Of a DNA stretch of 64,000 nucleotides, positions 8,760 to 17,002 are shown one piece after another. Both the position numbers and the translations under genes were made by a program. How positions within the stretch are numbered: position 1 is the first letter of the stretch; each line of letters opens with the position of its first letter. The stretch is from Sporosarcina sp. Te-1 (GTDB taxonomy: Bacteria; Bacillota; Bacilli; Bacillales_A; Planococcaceae). The stretch spans positions 3,707,501 to 3,771,500 of the forward strand of contig NZ_CP071798.1 in assembly GCF_017498505.1 (NCBI RefSeq). Direction: 5' to 3'. Below the pieces are notes generated by a model. That model saw only the letters and a list, made by a program, of their open reading frames with translations, was not told where the DNA came from and ran no database searches.

Positions 8760-8846
8760 CCGGGTAGAGACGATGAGAACCCGGCGAAGCCATCTATGCA
8801 GCCTTTTCAGGGTCCTTGCATTTTTTTAGGCTTTGCCGGGTTTTTT
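8760..8846 (+). promoter_or_regulatory. Attenuator-like leader with mutually exclusive hairpins
   Basis: AACCCGGCGAAGCC (8778-8791) pairs with GGCTTTGCCGGGTT (8829-8842) over 14 positions with one G-T pair, followed directly by a T-run: a strong intrinsic terminator ahead of the MFS gene. The same ACCCGG (8779-8784) can instead pair with CCGGGT (8760-8765), which would break the terminator. This is the layout of a riboswitch or protein-controlled attenuator. The sequence does not match a riboswitch class I can name. Confidence 0.65.
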
Positions 8847-8944
8847 GTGGTTCATCAAAGGGGGGAGCTTGGAGACGCAGTCATACAGTCAGGGGAAGCA
8901 CAATAGATGAGGTAGCAGAAGATTACAGGAAAAGGGGAGTATGT

Positions 8945-10294
8945 ATGGCTTTCGATTATTTAGATTCGCCTGCAGACGCGAAGAAACTGGAGAAGTTTCA
9001 ACGCAAGGTGAAGATTGTTTCAGCGGGAGGAACATTTCTAGATGGCTTTGACTTGACGATCATTGCTGTTGCGATGCCGCTGATTTTAAAACAGTGGAGC
9101 ATTTCGCCAGGGGAACAGAGCTTCCTGACGGCTTCCGCTATTATTGGTTCATTTATCGGCGCGGCGTGGCTCGGCCGGTTAACGGATTCTTTTGGACGAA
9201 AAGCGATGATTACGATCGATTTGATCGCATTTGTTTTATTTGCAGTTTTGACAGCGGTTGCACCGAATGTAATTTGGTTGATTGTCTTCCGATTTTTACT
9301 GGGTATTGGGATAGGAGCGGACTATCCGATCTCCGCCACGCTCGTCTCTGAGTTCAGTTCGACGAAAAATAGGGGTAAGCAGGGAACGTTCCTCGCAGCG
9401 ATGTGGTTTGTCGGCGCAGTTGTCGCTTATATGAGCGGAATTTTATTTGCTCCGCTTGGTGACCATGCATGGCGTTATATGTTCTTATTAGGCGCGATTC
9501 TAGCTTTAATCATCTTCCTCTTCCGGATCGGTTTGCCTGAATCTCCTCGTTGGCTCATTTCAAAAGGCCGGGAAAAGGAAGCGCAAGAGGTTATCTTCAA
9601 TATTACAGGCAGTCGAGTAGATGTTAAACCGGAACCAAAAACGAAAAAAGTGCCGCTCAGCACGTTGTTCTCTAAAAAGCTGATTAAACGGACCATCTTT
9701 GTTTCAGGATTCTGGTTCTGTTATTCCACTTCGTACTATGGCATTTCCATGTATACACCGACTATTTTGTCAGCGTTTACACAAGGCGATCTTCATAAAA
9801 CATACGTTGCGTCTTCAATCGTCAGCATCCTCGGATTATTGGGTGCCATCATTGGGATGAACCTCGTTGAACGGTGGGGACGTCGTCCGCTGCTGATCAC
9901 TTCATTCGCAGGTTTGACAGCGGGTCTTGCAGTGTTAACATTCAATCCGCATCCGACGCTCGTATTCTTGGTCGTTCTTTTCAGTATCGCAGTTCTTTTC
10001 GCCAACATGGGAGGCGGCATTTTGAATTTCGTGTATCCAACGGAACTATTCCCGACGAGCCTGCGTGCCGGGGCATCGGGATTTGCCACGTCCGTTAGCC
10101 GGATCGGTTCCATCTTAGGTGTACTGGTATTCCCGAATGTCGTGGCACTATGGGGCAATGCTGCCGCGCTAGGCGTGTTTGCCGGCGTTGCGCTTCTTGG
10201 TCTTTTGATCACTTACACACTAGCACCAGAAACAAAGGGTATTAAACTGGAAGAAATCAATGCAGAGTTTGAAACGGCGAAAAAGCTGAACTAA
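8945..10294 (+). CDS. MFS transporter, metabolite/sugar:H+ symporter type
   Basis: This is a 449-residue, 12-helix major facilitator transporter of the cytoplasmic membrane. ATG 8945 is chosen because GGGGAG (8934-8939) precedes it; the reading frame is open upstream but has no other good start. Motifs include GGTFLDGFDLTII in helix 1, GRLTDSFGRKAM in the loop 2-3 signature, GIGADYPIS and SPRWLISKGR, as in sugar-porter and aromatic-acid or metabolite:H+ symporter families. The substrate is unknown. It is the first gene of a run with a TIM-barrel isomerase, an MgtC protein and a HAD phosphatase, suggesting uptake and processing of a polyol, sugar or sugar acid. Expression is probably set by the attenuator at 8760-8846. 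Confidence 0.85.
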   Translation: MAFDYLDSPADAKKLEKFQRKVKIVSAGGTFLDGFDLTIIAVAMPLILKQWSISPGEQSFLTASAIIGSFIGAAWLGRLTDSFGRKAMITIDLIAFVLFAVLTAVAPNVIWLIVFRFLLGIGIGADYPISATLVSEFSSTKNRGKQGTFLAAMWFVGAVVAYMSGILFAPLGDHAWRYMFLLGAILALIIFLFRIGLPESPRWLISKGREKEAQEVIFNITGSRVDVKPEPKTKKVPLSTLFSKKLIKRTIFVSGFWFCYSTSYYGISMYTPTILSAFTQGDLHKTYVASSIVSILGLLGAIIGMNLVERWGRRPLLITSFAGLTAGLAVLTFNPHPTLVFLVVLFSIAVLFANMGGGILNFVYPTELFPTSLRAGASGFATSVSRIGSILGVLVFPNVVALWGNAAALGVFAGVALLGLLITYTLAPETKGIKLEEINAEFETAKKLN

Positions 10295-10309
10295 GAGGAG
10301 GCATTCCGA

Positions 10310-11086
10310 ATGGAGAAATGGTTAAGTCTTTGGTCAGCCGGCCAAGAAAAGACAGCTGAAGATATGGCAGCGTTAAAAAACGCCGGTTTTGACGGGGTTG
10401 AAATTTGGGCAGAGCATCTGACGGCCGAGAAAGATATGGAACTGGCGAAGGAAGCGGGGCTGAAAATTGGGTTGCACCTTCCTTTTCATGATTTGAATTT
10501 GGCGTCGCCTTATGAAGAAGTGGAGAGCTTGATATTCCGCGTCAATCAGCAATGGTTTGAGAAGCTTGCGTCGTATGGAGGGGGACATGCTGTCATTCAT
10601 GGCGGCATGGCCTGGGCTTCTGAAGGCCGGGAAGAAGCGAAACGGCTTGTCATCGATCGTCTCACCCGTACTCGACAGATGGCTGAAGAGCTTGGCAACA
10701 AGCTGTTATTTGAAAACCAGATACCAGACGGGTTAAACTATACACATATTTTCCCTTCGTCTGTCGAAGAATGGCTGGAGATTTTGGAGGCAAGTGGAAC
10801 AGAGGCTTGTCTGGATACTGGCCATCTGGCTGTGCTCGGTGCACCGCTGGTAGAAACGGTGTCTCGTTTAGGGAAGCGGCTTGTTTCCGTCCACTTCTCC
10901 GATAATGATGCAAAAGGAGATTTGCATCAATTGCCGGGTGAAGGAATCACAGGAATTGATACGGCTAAATTGATGGACGTGTTGCATGAAAACCAATTTG
11001 ATGGACCGATTGTGTTTGAAATCAATCCATACACATATAATTTGGAAGATATCATCCGGCATCCGTCTGCGCAATTTTCAAATTGA
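10310..11086 (+). CDS. Sugar phosphate isomerase/epimerase family TIM-barrel protein
   Basis: The protein has 258 residues and belongs to the AP-endonuclease-2/xylose-isomerase-like family. Visible family features are NAGFDGVEIWAEH near the start, GLHLPFHDLNL, FENQ (the metal-binding Glu strand), CLDTGHLA and HFSDNDAKGDLHQLPGEG, then VFEINP near the end. These supply the acidic and histidine metal ligands of such enzymes (IolE/IolI, hydroxypyruvate isomerase, tagatose epimerase). The exact reaction cannot be assigned. It starts 15 bases after the MFS gene with GAGG, so the two are co-transcribed and the enzyme probably acts on the imported compound or a derivative. Confidence 0.85.
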   Translation: MEKWLSLWSAGQEKTAEDMAALKNAGFDGVEIWAEHLTAEKDMELAKEAGLKIGLHLPFHDLNLASPYEEVESLIFRVNQQWFEKLASYGGGHAVIHGGMAWASEGREEAKRLVIDRLTRTRQMAEELGNKLLFENQIPDGLNYTHIFPSSVEEWLEILEASGTEACLDTGHLAVLGAPLVETVSRLGKRLVSVHFSDNDAKGDLHQLPGEGITGIDTAKLMDVLHENQFDGPIVFEINPYTYNLEDIIRHPSAQFSN

Positions 11087-11125
11087 TGACAGGCTGCCAG
11101 GATGAGTGGATCAGGGGGTGAGCGG

Positions 11126-11824
11126 ATGGAATGGTTGCAGTTGGCAGATATTGAAATGATTACAAAGCTCAGCATTTCGGCGGTTCTTGGTTTGGTCATT
11201 GGATTAGAGCGGGAGTTGAAGCGAAAGCCGCTTGGGTTGAAAACGAGTCTCGTCATTTCGATCATCAGCTGTTTGCTGACCATCGTTTCTGTGGAGTCGG
11301 CCTATACGTTTCCGGGCAGTGATGATGTCCGGATACAGATGGACCCGCTCAGACTGGCAGCACAAATTGTATCCGGCATCGGATTTCTCGGCGCGGGTGT
11401 TATCCTGCGGCGGGATAATGAACGGATATCCGGATTGACCACGGCGGCGATGATTTGGGGAGCAGCCGGAATCGGCATCGCAGTGGGAGCAGGTTTTTAC
11501 GTCGAAGCGGTCTTCGGCGTTCTTCTCCTTTTGATCGGTGTGGAACTGATTCCGCTTCTCATCATCCGTTTTGGGCCGAAACATTTGAAAAAAAGGGATT
11601 TGACGATCCGAGTTACTGTGAATCAGCCGGAAGGCATCGAAACGGTAATGGAAGAACTCAAGAGACAGAAGTTCTTTATCTCGCAGTCGAGAATCAAGGA
11701 TGTGCAGGATAATCAGCAATTGATAGAAGTGAAAACCAGAGTGAACGTAAGACACTCAGTCCCGCAGATTTACTCGATGATCAAGAAGATCCAATATGTA
11801 AAAAACGTAGAAATTATCAGCTGA
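11126..11824 (+). CDS. MgtC/SapB family membrane protein
   Basis: The protein has 232 residues. Start ATG 11126 is preferred over ATG 11102 because GGGGGTGAG precedes it, and MEWLQLADIEMITKL is a usual MgtC beginning. The N-terminal ~150 residues hold four to five membrane helices with the conserved GLVIGLERELKRKPLGLKT and GIGFLGAGVI motifs. The C-terminal ~75 residues form a soluble ACT-like domain. MgtC-type proteins affect Mg2+ homeostasis and F-ATPase in other bacteria, but most Bacillales homologues have no established role. It lies in the operon between the isomerase-like gene and the HAD phosphatase. Confidence 0.85.
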   Translation: MEWLQLADIEMITKLSISAVLGLVIGLERELKRKPLGLKTSLVISIISCLLTIVSVESAYTFPGSDDVRIQMDPLRLAAQIVSGIGFLGAGVILRRDNERISGLTTAAMIWGAAGIGIAVGAGFYVEAVFGVLLLLIGVELIPLLIIRFGPKHLKKRDLTIRVTVNQPEGIETVMEELKRQKFFISQSRIKDVQDNQQLIEVKTRVNVRHSVPQIYSMIKKIQYVKNVEIIS

Positions 11825-11840
11825 CAGCGAGGGGAGCAGA

Positions 11841-12617
11841 TTGACGAAAGGTTTTATATTTGATCTGGATGGGACGATTTACTTGGATGATGACACAATT
11901 CCAGGAGTTCCAGAAGCAATCCAGGCATTGAAAAAAAGAGGGGACAAAGTCGTCTTTTTGACGAATAAATCAATTGCCCGTCGGACCGATTATGTAACAA
12001 AGCTAAATAAAATGGGCATTCAAGTCGAGTTGGATGAAGTTATCAATTCCAACTATATTACAGCCCATTATTTGAAGAATACGATGACTCCAGGCGATGC
12101 GGCGTATGTTATTGGAGAACAGCCGTTATTCGATGAACTGCAGGAAGCCGGCATTCAGTTGGCATCCGAAGCGGCAGACGCTTCTCATGTTATTTTGGGA
12201 TGGGATCGCCAGTTTACCTACGAGAAGTTGAATGACGCGTTCCAAGCATGGCGAAACGGGGCTGAAATCCTCGCGACGAATCCAGACCGGACTTGTCCTG
12301 TGCAAGGGGGAGAAATACCGGATTGCGGCGCGATGATCGGAGCATTAGAGGGAGCGACCGGAGAGCCCGTGACACAAATTACGGGCAAACCTTCCGCTTT
12401 GATGTCATCGTATGTACTAGAACATGTGTTGCATATGGAAGCGGACCAATGTTATATGGTCGGTGACCGATTGGAAACGGATATCCGGATGGCGAACGAA
12501 GCCGGCATCCATTCAGTACTTGTGATGACTGGCATCACGACTTCCGATATGCTGGAAGTCGCATCTGACCGTCCTTCGTTTGTTTTGGAGAGCGTAAGAG
12601 ATATCGCTTCGTTATAA
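11841..12617 (+). CDS. HAD-superfamily (NagD-like) phosphatase
   Basis: The protein has 258 residues. The HAD motif I nucleophile is in FDLDGTIYLDDD (Asp8, Asp10), motif II is FLTNKS, and the terminal motif is MVGDRLETDI with its acidic residues. The length and the C2a-type cap match the NagD/AraL/p-nitrophenyl-phosphatase group, which removes phosphate from small sugar phosphates or glycerol phosphates. The start is TTG 11841 after GAGGGGAG, 16 bases beyond the MgtC gene. It overlaps the convergent glpP gene by 6 bases at its end. A role in sugar-phosphate or glycerol-phosphate clearance fits the location but is an inference. Confidence 0.85.
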   Translation: MTKGFIFDLDGTIYLDDDTIPGVPEAIQALKKRGDKVVFLTNKSIARRTDYVTKLNKMGIQVELDEVINSNYITAHYLKNTMTPGDAAYVIGEQPLFDELQEAGIQLASEAADASHVILGWDRQFTYEKLNDAFQAWRNGAEILATNPDRTCPVQGGEIPDCGAMIGALEGATGEPVTQITGKPSALMSSYVLEHVLHMEADQCYMVGDRLETDIRMANEAGIHSVLVMTGITTSDMLEVASDRPSFVLESVRDIASL

Positions 12618-13175
12618 ATCGAAATTCCACATGGCTGGATTGCCGGAAGACACCGCCAGGGCACCCGCTTCAAGTGCGGCATGGACCTCTGAGAGATCAG
12701 TAATGAGCCCGCCGGCGATAATCGGGAAATCAAGCTCCCGGCAAAGTTGGTCAATGATTTTTGGCATGATGCCGGGTAAGATTTCCACAGCATCCGGCTT
12801 ACACGATTTCACCATTTCGATCCCTTTGTTAATAGCGCCCCAATCCAGCAAGAAAATCCGCTGAATTGTTTGTAATCCGACCTCGTGCGCCATTTTTACA
12901 ATATGGCTTTTCGTTGTAATGATACCGGTCGGATTCCAATATTCCGCGACATAGCTGAGCGCATTTTTGGAATTGGAAAGCCCGTCAATGAAGTCGAGAT
13001 GGAGAAATACATGCTTGTCGGCTGCACGCAATTGTTTTATGTAATCAGCGATCGTCATGAGATTTCCAGTCAATAAAAACACGATATTGGAATTGGAAGT
13101 TAAAGCGGCTTGCAGATCCTCTTCACTTTTGACAGAGGCGATCATTTGGGATTCGACCATGTCGACTAGACGCAA
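12612..13175 (-). CDS. glpP: Glycerol operon antiterminator GlpP
   Basis: The protein has 187 residues and is recognised as GlpP, the RNA-binding protein that, with glycerol-3-phosphate, lets transcription pass terminators in the glpFK and glpD leaders of Bacillus. Conserved stretches include VFLHLDFIDGL, PTGIITTKS, IQRIFLLDW, EILPGIMP and IAGGLI with a C-terminal ALEAGALAVSSGN, a TIM-barrel phosphate-binding pattern. The start is TTG 13175 with AAAGGA about 10 bases upstream; the nearby ATG 13185 is out of frame. It is divergent from glpD, whose leader contains exactly such a terminator (13271-13320). Confidence 0.9.
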   Translation of the reverse strand: MRLVDMVESQMIASVKSEEDLQAALTSNSNIVFLLTGNLMTIADYIKQLRAADKHVFLHLDFIDGLSNSKNALSYVAEYWNPTGIITTKSHIVKMAHEVGLQTIQRIFLLDWGAINKGIEMVKSCKPDAVEILPGIMPKIIDQLCRELDFPIIAGGLITDLSEVHAALEAGALAVSSGNPAMWNFDL

Positions 13176-13270
13176 GTTGTTTCATCCTTTCTGGTAGATA
13201 GCCTACTCCTATACTATCACAAGGAAAGTACGGAAATATAGAATAGAATAAGGTCAAAGAGTAAAGAGAA

Positions 13271-13320
13271 GGCCATTGCAACCCTTGCATTTTTGCAGGG
13301 CTCTTGCAATGGCCATTTTT
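13271..13320 (+). promoter_or_regulatory. glpD leader terminator, probable GlpP target
   Basis: GGCCATTGCAA (13271-13281) pairs perfectly with TTGCAATGGCC (13304-13314), followed by ATTTTTAAT. An inner CCCTTGCA/TGCAGGG stem fills the loop. It lies 11 bases before the glpD ribosome binding site and next to glpP, the arrangement known for GlpP-controlled antitermination. That GlpP acts here is inferred from the family and position. Confidence 0.8.
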
Positions 13321-13331
13321 AATAGAGGAGT

Positions 13332-14984
13332 GTGTTGAATTTGAAGACTTTTTCTTTTATAGATCGCAAAGACATGTTGAATAAAATGGATCATCAACAC
13401 TATGACGTCGTCATCGTCGGAGGCGGCATCACAGGAGTCGGTATTGCTCTGGACTGTGTAACACGAGGATTGAAGACTGCCCTGATTGAAATGCAGGACT
13501 TTGCGGCAGGGACGTCAAGCCGATCTACGAAATTGGTCCACGGGGGCTTGCGCTATTTGAAGCAGTTTGAAGTCGGCATGGTGGCGGAGGTCGGCAAAGA
13601 GCGGGAAGTGGTATATCGAAATGCGCCGCATGTGACGCATCCGGAGTGGATGTTATTGCCGATTTACAAAAAAGGCACGTTTGGAAAATACTCCACTTCG
13701 GTTGGGCTGAAAGTCTATGATTTCCTGGCTGGCGTCAAAAAGACAGAACGCCGGAAAATGCTGGATCGGAAGCAGACATTGGGACGGGAGCCATTGCTGA
13801 ACCGCAACGGATTGCTAGGCAGCGGGTATTATGTGGAGTATCGGACGGATGACGCACGGTTAACGATTGAAGTGGCAAAGAAAGCGGCAGAGTTTGGGGC
13901 AGATCTTCTCAATTATGCTAAGGCAGAAGCATTTATTTATAACGGACAGGGAAACGTGAGCGGTCTGTATTTTGTGGATACATTAACCGGCATCCGCTAC
14001 CGGATCCAAGGCACTCGAATTGTCAACGCAACCGGTCCATGGGTGGAAAGCGTGATTGGAATGGACCGAAAAATAGAAGGGAAGAGCTTGTTCCATTCAA
14101 AAGGCGTCCATATTGTACTAGATGAAAGCAAGTTTCCGCTGCGGCAAGCGGTTTATTTCGACACGCCGGACGGACGTATGGTATTTGCCATCCCGCGTAA
14201 TGGAAAAACGTACATCGGGACAACAGACACGGAATATACGAAAGACCTTCAGCATCCACATGCCACTGAAGAGGATATTGCCTACTTGCTGGACTGCATT
14301 CACTTCATGTTCCCAGATGTCCAAGTGGGAAGAGGAGATGTCGAGTCCACGTGGGCTGGTGTCAGGCCGCTGATTCGCCAGGAAGGGAAAGGTCCATCTG
14401 AGATTTCGAGAAAAGATGAAATCTGGACATCCGAGACTGGCTTGATCACCATTGCAGGCGGCAAGTTAACGGGCTATCGGAAAATGGCGGAAACGGTGAC
14501 AGATCTGCTATGTGAGCAATTGCAGGAGGAGGGCATTCCATGCAAGAAATCCGTGACAAAGGAACTTCGATTGTCCGGAGGAGATTTCCAGGATCCGCGC
14601 GATTATGATCGGTTTATTTCAGAGGAATCCCGGAAGCTGGCATCGCTCGGGATGTCGTTGGAAGATGCGACCAGCATGGCTGCCATGTATGGAACAAATA
14701 CACGGTTGATCGCTAGTTTGGCGGACAAGGTGCTGGAGGATTCCCCGCTGCCTTTATCCATTCAGCTCGTCTTGCAATATGCCATGACCTATGAAATGAC
14801 CTTGACTCCTGTCGACTTTTTTATGCGCCGGACCGGTGCGGTATTCTTTGATATCGAATGGGTGCGCAAATGGAAACAGGACGTCATCGACTATATGGCA
14901 GGATTTATGGAATGGACGCCGGGTGAGACCATGCAATATACACGAGCGTTAGATGAACGATTGGCGGAAGCTGCAAATTCATAA
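13332..14984 (+). CDS. glpD: Aerobic glycerol-3-phosphate dehydrogenase GlpD
   Basis: This 550-residue FAD enzyme oxidises sn-glycerol-3-phosphate to dihydroxyacetone phosphate and passes electrons to the quinone pool at the membrane. The dinucleotide motif is VVIVGGGITGVG (~28-38). Further family blocks are DFAAGTSSRSTKLVHGGLRY, YYVEYRTDDARL, VNATGPWV, HSKGVHIV, VYFDTPDGRMVFAIPR, GTTDTEY and GGKLTGYRKMA, followed by the C-terminal domain. Length equals the Bacillus protein. The start is GTG 13332 or, more likely by spacing from GAGGAG (13325-13330), TTG 13335; the difference is one residue. Expression is likely controlled by GlpP through the leader hairpin. Confidence 0.95.
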   Translation: MLNLKTFSFIDRKDMLNKMDHQHYDVVIVGGGITGVGIALDCVTRGLKTALIEMQDFAAGTSSRSTKLVHGGLRYLKQFEVGMVAEVGKEREVVYRNAPHVTHPEWMLLPIYKKGTFGKYSTSVGLKVYDFLAGVKKTERRKMLDRKQTLGREPLLNRNGLLGSGYYVEYRTDDARLTIEVAKKAAEFGADLLNYAKAEAFIYNGQGNVSGLYFVDTLTGIRYRIQGTRIVNATGPWVESVIGMDRKIEGKSLFHSKGVHIVLDESKFPLRQAVYFDTPDGRMVFAIPRNGKTYIGTTDTEYTKDLQHPHATEEDIAYLLDCIHFMFPDVQVGRGDVESTWAGVRPLIRQEGKGPSEISRKDEIWTSETGLITIAGGKLTGYRKMAETVTDLLCEQLQEEGIPCKKSVTKELRLSGGDFQDPRDYDRFISEESRKLASLGMSLEDATSMAAMYGTNTRLIASLADKVLEDSPLPLSIQLVLQYAMTYEMTLTPVDFFMRRTGAVFFDIEWVRKWKQDVIDYMAGFMEWTPGETMQYTRALDERLAEAANS

Positions 14985-15005
14985 AATTACTCAAATTGAG
15001 GGGAG

Positions 15006-15045
15006 CAACCGGACAACCACTAGTTGGTGATCCGGTTGTTTTTCT
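15006..15045 (+). terminator. Rho-independent terminator of glpD
   Basis: CAACCGGA (15006-15013) pairs with TCCGGTTG (15031-15038), with an inner CAACCA/TTGGTG stem, followed by TTTTTCTGTTTT. Confidence 0.85.
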
Positions 15046-15188
15046 GTTTTGTTGTCCAAATCAACACAAAAAAAGCCCGTATTGTCAAAGGATATTGAAA
15101 ACAAATTCATGAGTCGGTAAAGTCAAACCATTGCTAGTTATTCCGAACTGGGAATGTAGATTCCGAGAGTCGGCAAGGAGGATAGGAA

Positions 15189-15533
15189 ATGACCACAGTT
15201 GTTGCGATTACCGAAGAAACATTTTTTCGGGAAGTAATCGATAGCGAAGTACCGGTATTGGTCGACTTTTACGCAGACCGCTGTGGTCCTTGCGAAGTCA
15301 TCGCTCCGATGTTGGAAGAGTTTTGCGTAGAGTACGAGGGAAAAGTGAAATTTACTAAGTTTCTCGTAGTCATTGACGAGGTGTTAACGAAATCCAACGA
15401 ACTGGTGAACCGATATGATGTGATCGGATTTCCGACGCTTTTACTTTTCCAACAGGGTGAAGTGGTATCGTCCCATCTGGGAAGTTTGACCAGAAGTGAA
15501 CTGATCGAGTTTCTAGGGACAGTTTTGAAATAA
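15189..15533 (+). CDS. Thioredoxin-like protein (first of two paralogues flanking tldD-tldE)
   Basis: The protein has 114 residues and a thioredoxin fold. It carries Cys32-Gly-Pro-Cys35 in FYADRCGPCE and the cis-proline in VIGFPTLLLF, so it should be redox-active. Compared with ordinary thioredoxin, the segment between the third strand and the cis-proline is longer (FTKFLVVIDEVLTKSNELVNRY), a feature shared with the paralogue at 18919. The start is ATG 15189 after AAGGAGGAT. It has no signal peptide, so it is cytosolic. It is followed by a hairpin without a T-run and then tldD. The paralogy and position suggest a dedicated electron donor for this locus rather than the housekeeping thioredoxin; that is inference. 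Confidence 0.85.
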   Translation: MTTVVAITEETFFREVIDSEVPVLVDFYADRCGPCEVIAPMLEEFCVEYEGKVKFTKFLVVIDEVLTKSNELVNRYDVIGFPTLLLFQQGEVVSSHLGSLTRSELIEFLGTVLK

Positions 15534-15540
15534 AGATAAT

Positions 15541-15585
15541 AGGCAAGTCCGACCTTCATGGACATGTTCAGAAGGTCGGTCGCCT
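15541..15585 (+). repeat. Stem-loop between the thioredoxin and tldD genes
   Basis: CCGACCTTC and GAAGGTCGG form a 9-bp perfect stem, with outer AGGC/GCCT pairing. No T-run follows, so it is more likely an RNA-processing or stability hairpin or partial attenuator than a strong terminator. Confidence 0.6.
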
Positions 15586-15610
15586 AATAGATAAGAGTAG
15601 GGGTGGGAAT

Positions 15611-17002
15611 ATGATACAGAAGTCTGTAGCAGAAAATGTGATTCAAGCAGCGCTTGAAACGGGTGGAGACTTTGCTGAACTATTCATTGAAGATAAGAGA
15701 AATTCGACGATCAGCATGATCGGCGGTGTTGTCGAACGGGCATTGGCCGGACGAGATTACGGAGTTGGCATCCGGATTTTAAAGGGAGAATACTCCGTGT
15801 ATGCCTTTACGAGTGATGACAGCGAAGAGAATTTATTGCAAGTCGCAAGATCGGCAGCACAAGCCATCCATAGCAATCCGATTGATCTCACGCTGAATTT
15901 CCAGAAAAAGATCATTGAAAATAAACACCATATCCGCGTTCTGCCGAATTCGGTTTCCAAGAAACAGAAAGTGGAATGGCTCCGACGGGCGCATTCGGCT
16001 GCCATGGCTTATGATCCGGTCATTGCTCAGACGACTGCGACATTCATCGATACGTTAAAAGATATTTGCATCGTTAATTCAGAGGGCTTGTTCGTGGAGG
16101 ATCGTAGAGCGTATAACCGCATGGGGATCAGTGTAATCGCCGAATCGGGGAACAACAGGGAGTCCGCGGATTTCGGTCCAGGCTCTTTTGGCGGGTTGGA
16201 ATTTATGGAGCAGCTTGATATCGAAGGGATCGCAAAAGAAGCGGCACGCAGTGCGAAGACGATCCTCTTTGCAGATCATGCCCCGTCCGGCAATTTCCCG
16301 GTCGTCATTGACAATGAATTCGGTGGAGTTATCTTCCACGAGGCTTGCGGCCATGGATTGGAATCGCATGCTGTTGCCCGGAAGGCCTCTATATTTGCCG
16401 ATAAGCTTGGAGAATATGTAGCCTCTCCGATCGTCACGGCTTATGATGACGGCACCATCCCGAATGCATGGGGATCGCTCAACATCGATGATGAAGGCAT
16501 GGCGACGCAACGAAATCTATTGATTGAAAACGGAATTTTAAAAGGCTATCTGATTGATAAACTAGGCGGCCGTAAGATGAACATGGATCCAACAGGTTCT
16601 GGTCGCCGGGAGTCATATAAATATGCACCGACATCTCGGATGAACAATACGTTCATCGCACCAGGGGAGTCGACACCGGAAGAAATCATCGCCAATACAG
16701 AGCTCGGTGTATTCGCCAAGTATATGGACGGCGGCTCCGTCAATCCGACGACGAGCGATTACAATTTCTCGGTGAGTGAAGGGTATATGATTCGTAACGG
16801 GAAGATTGCCGAGCCAATCAAGGGTGCAGCGATCATTGGAAAAGGCATCGATACCCTTAAGAAAATTGATATGGTTGGAAACAATTTAGGGCTCGGTGTC
16901 GGTATGTGCGGTGCATCCAGTGGAACGGTTCCGGTTACTGTCGGCCAGCCGATGATCCGTGTGTCCGAGCTCACCATTGGCGGCAGAGGAGGAAATAGCT
17001 GA
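15611..17002 (+). CDS. tldD: Metalloprotease TldD
   Basis: The protein has 463 residues. TldD and TldE form a heterodimeric metalloprotease that degrades unfolded peptides and, in other bacteria, trims precursors of modified peptides such as microcin B17. The catalytic zinc motif HExxxH is present as HEACGH (His243, Glu244, His248). The conserved C-terminal SNYNF-type region (TSDYNFSVSEGYM) and the GMCGASSGTVPVTVGQP end are also present, so the protein looks intact. It is preceded by GGGGTGGG and overlaps tldE by one base (TGATG), so the two are translationally coupled. Flanking genes are two thioredoxins and, beyond, a pair of exporter half-transporters. Confidence 0.92.
   Translation: MIQKSVAENVIQAALETGGDFAELFIEDKRNSTISMIGGVVERALAGRDYGVGIRILKGEYSVYAFTSDDSEENLLQVARSAAQAIHSNPIDLTLNFQKKIIENKHHIRVLPNSVSKKQKVEWLRRAHSAAMAYDPVIAQTTATFIDTLKDICIVNSEGLFVEDRRAYNRMGISVIAESGNNRESADFGPGSFGGLEFMEQLDIEGIAKEAARSAKTILFADHAPSGNFPVVIDNEFGGVIFHEACGHGLESHAVARKASIFADKLGEYVASPIVTAYDDGTIPNAWGSLNIDDEGMATQRNLLIENGILKGYLIDKLGGRKMNMDPTGSGRRESYKYAPTSRMNNTFIAPGESTPEEIIANTELGVFAKYMDGGSVNPTTSDYNFSVSEGYMIRNGKIAEPIKGAAIIGKGIDTLKKIDMVGNNLGLGVGMCGASSGTVPVTVGQPMIRVSELTIGGRGGNS

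Noticed and set aside
8530..8793. 87-codon minus-strand frame between the TetR and MFS genes
   Set aside because: It overlaps terminator and leader hairpins, has no recognisable domain and no good ribosome binding site.
8816..8944. 43-codon upstream extension of the MFS transporter frame
   Set aside because: It would start inside the terminator hairpin of the leader and lacks a ribosome binding site. ATG 8945 has GGGGAG and fits the family's N-terminus.
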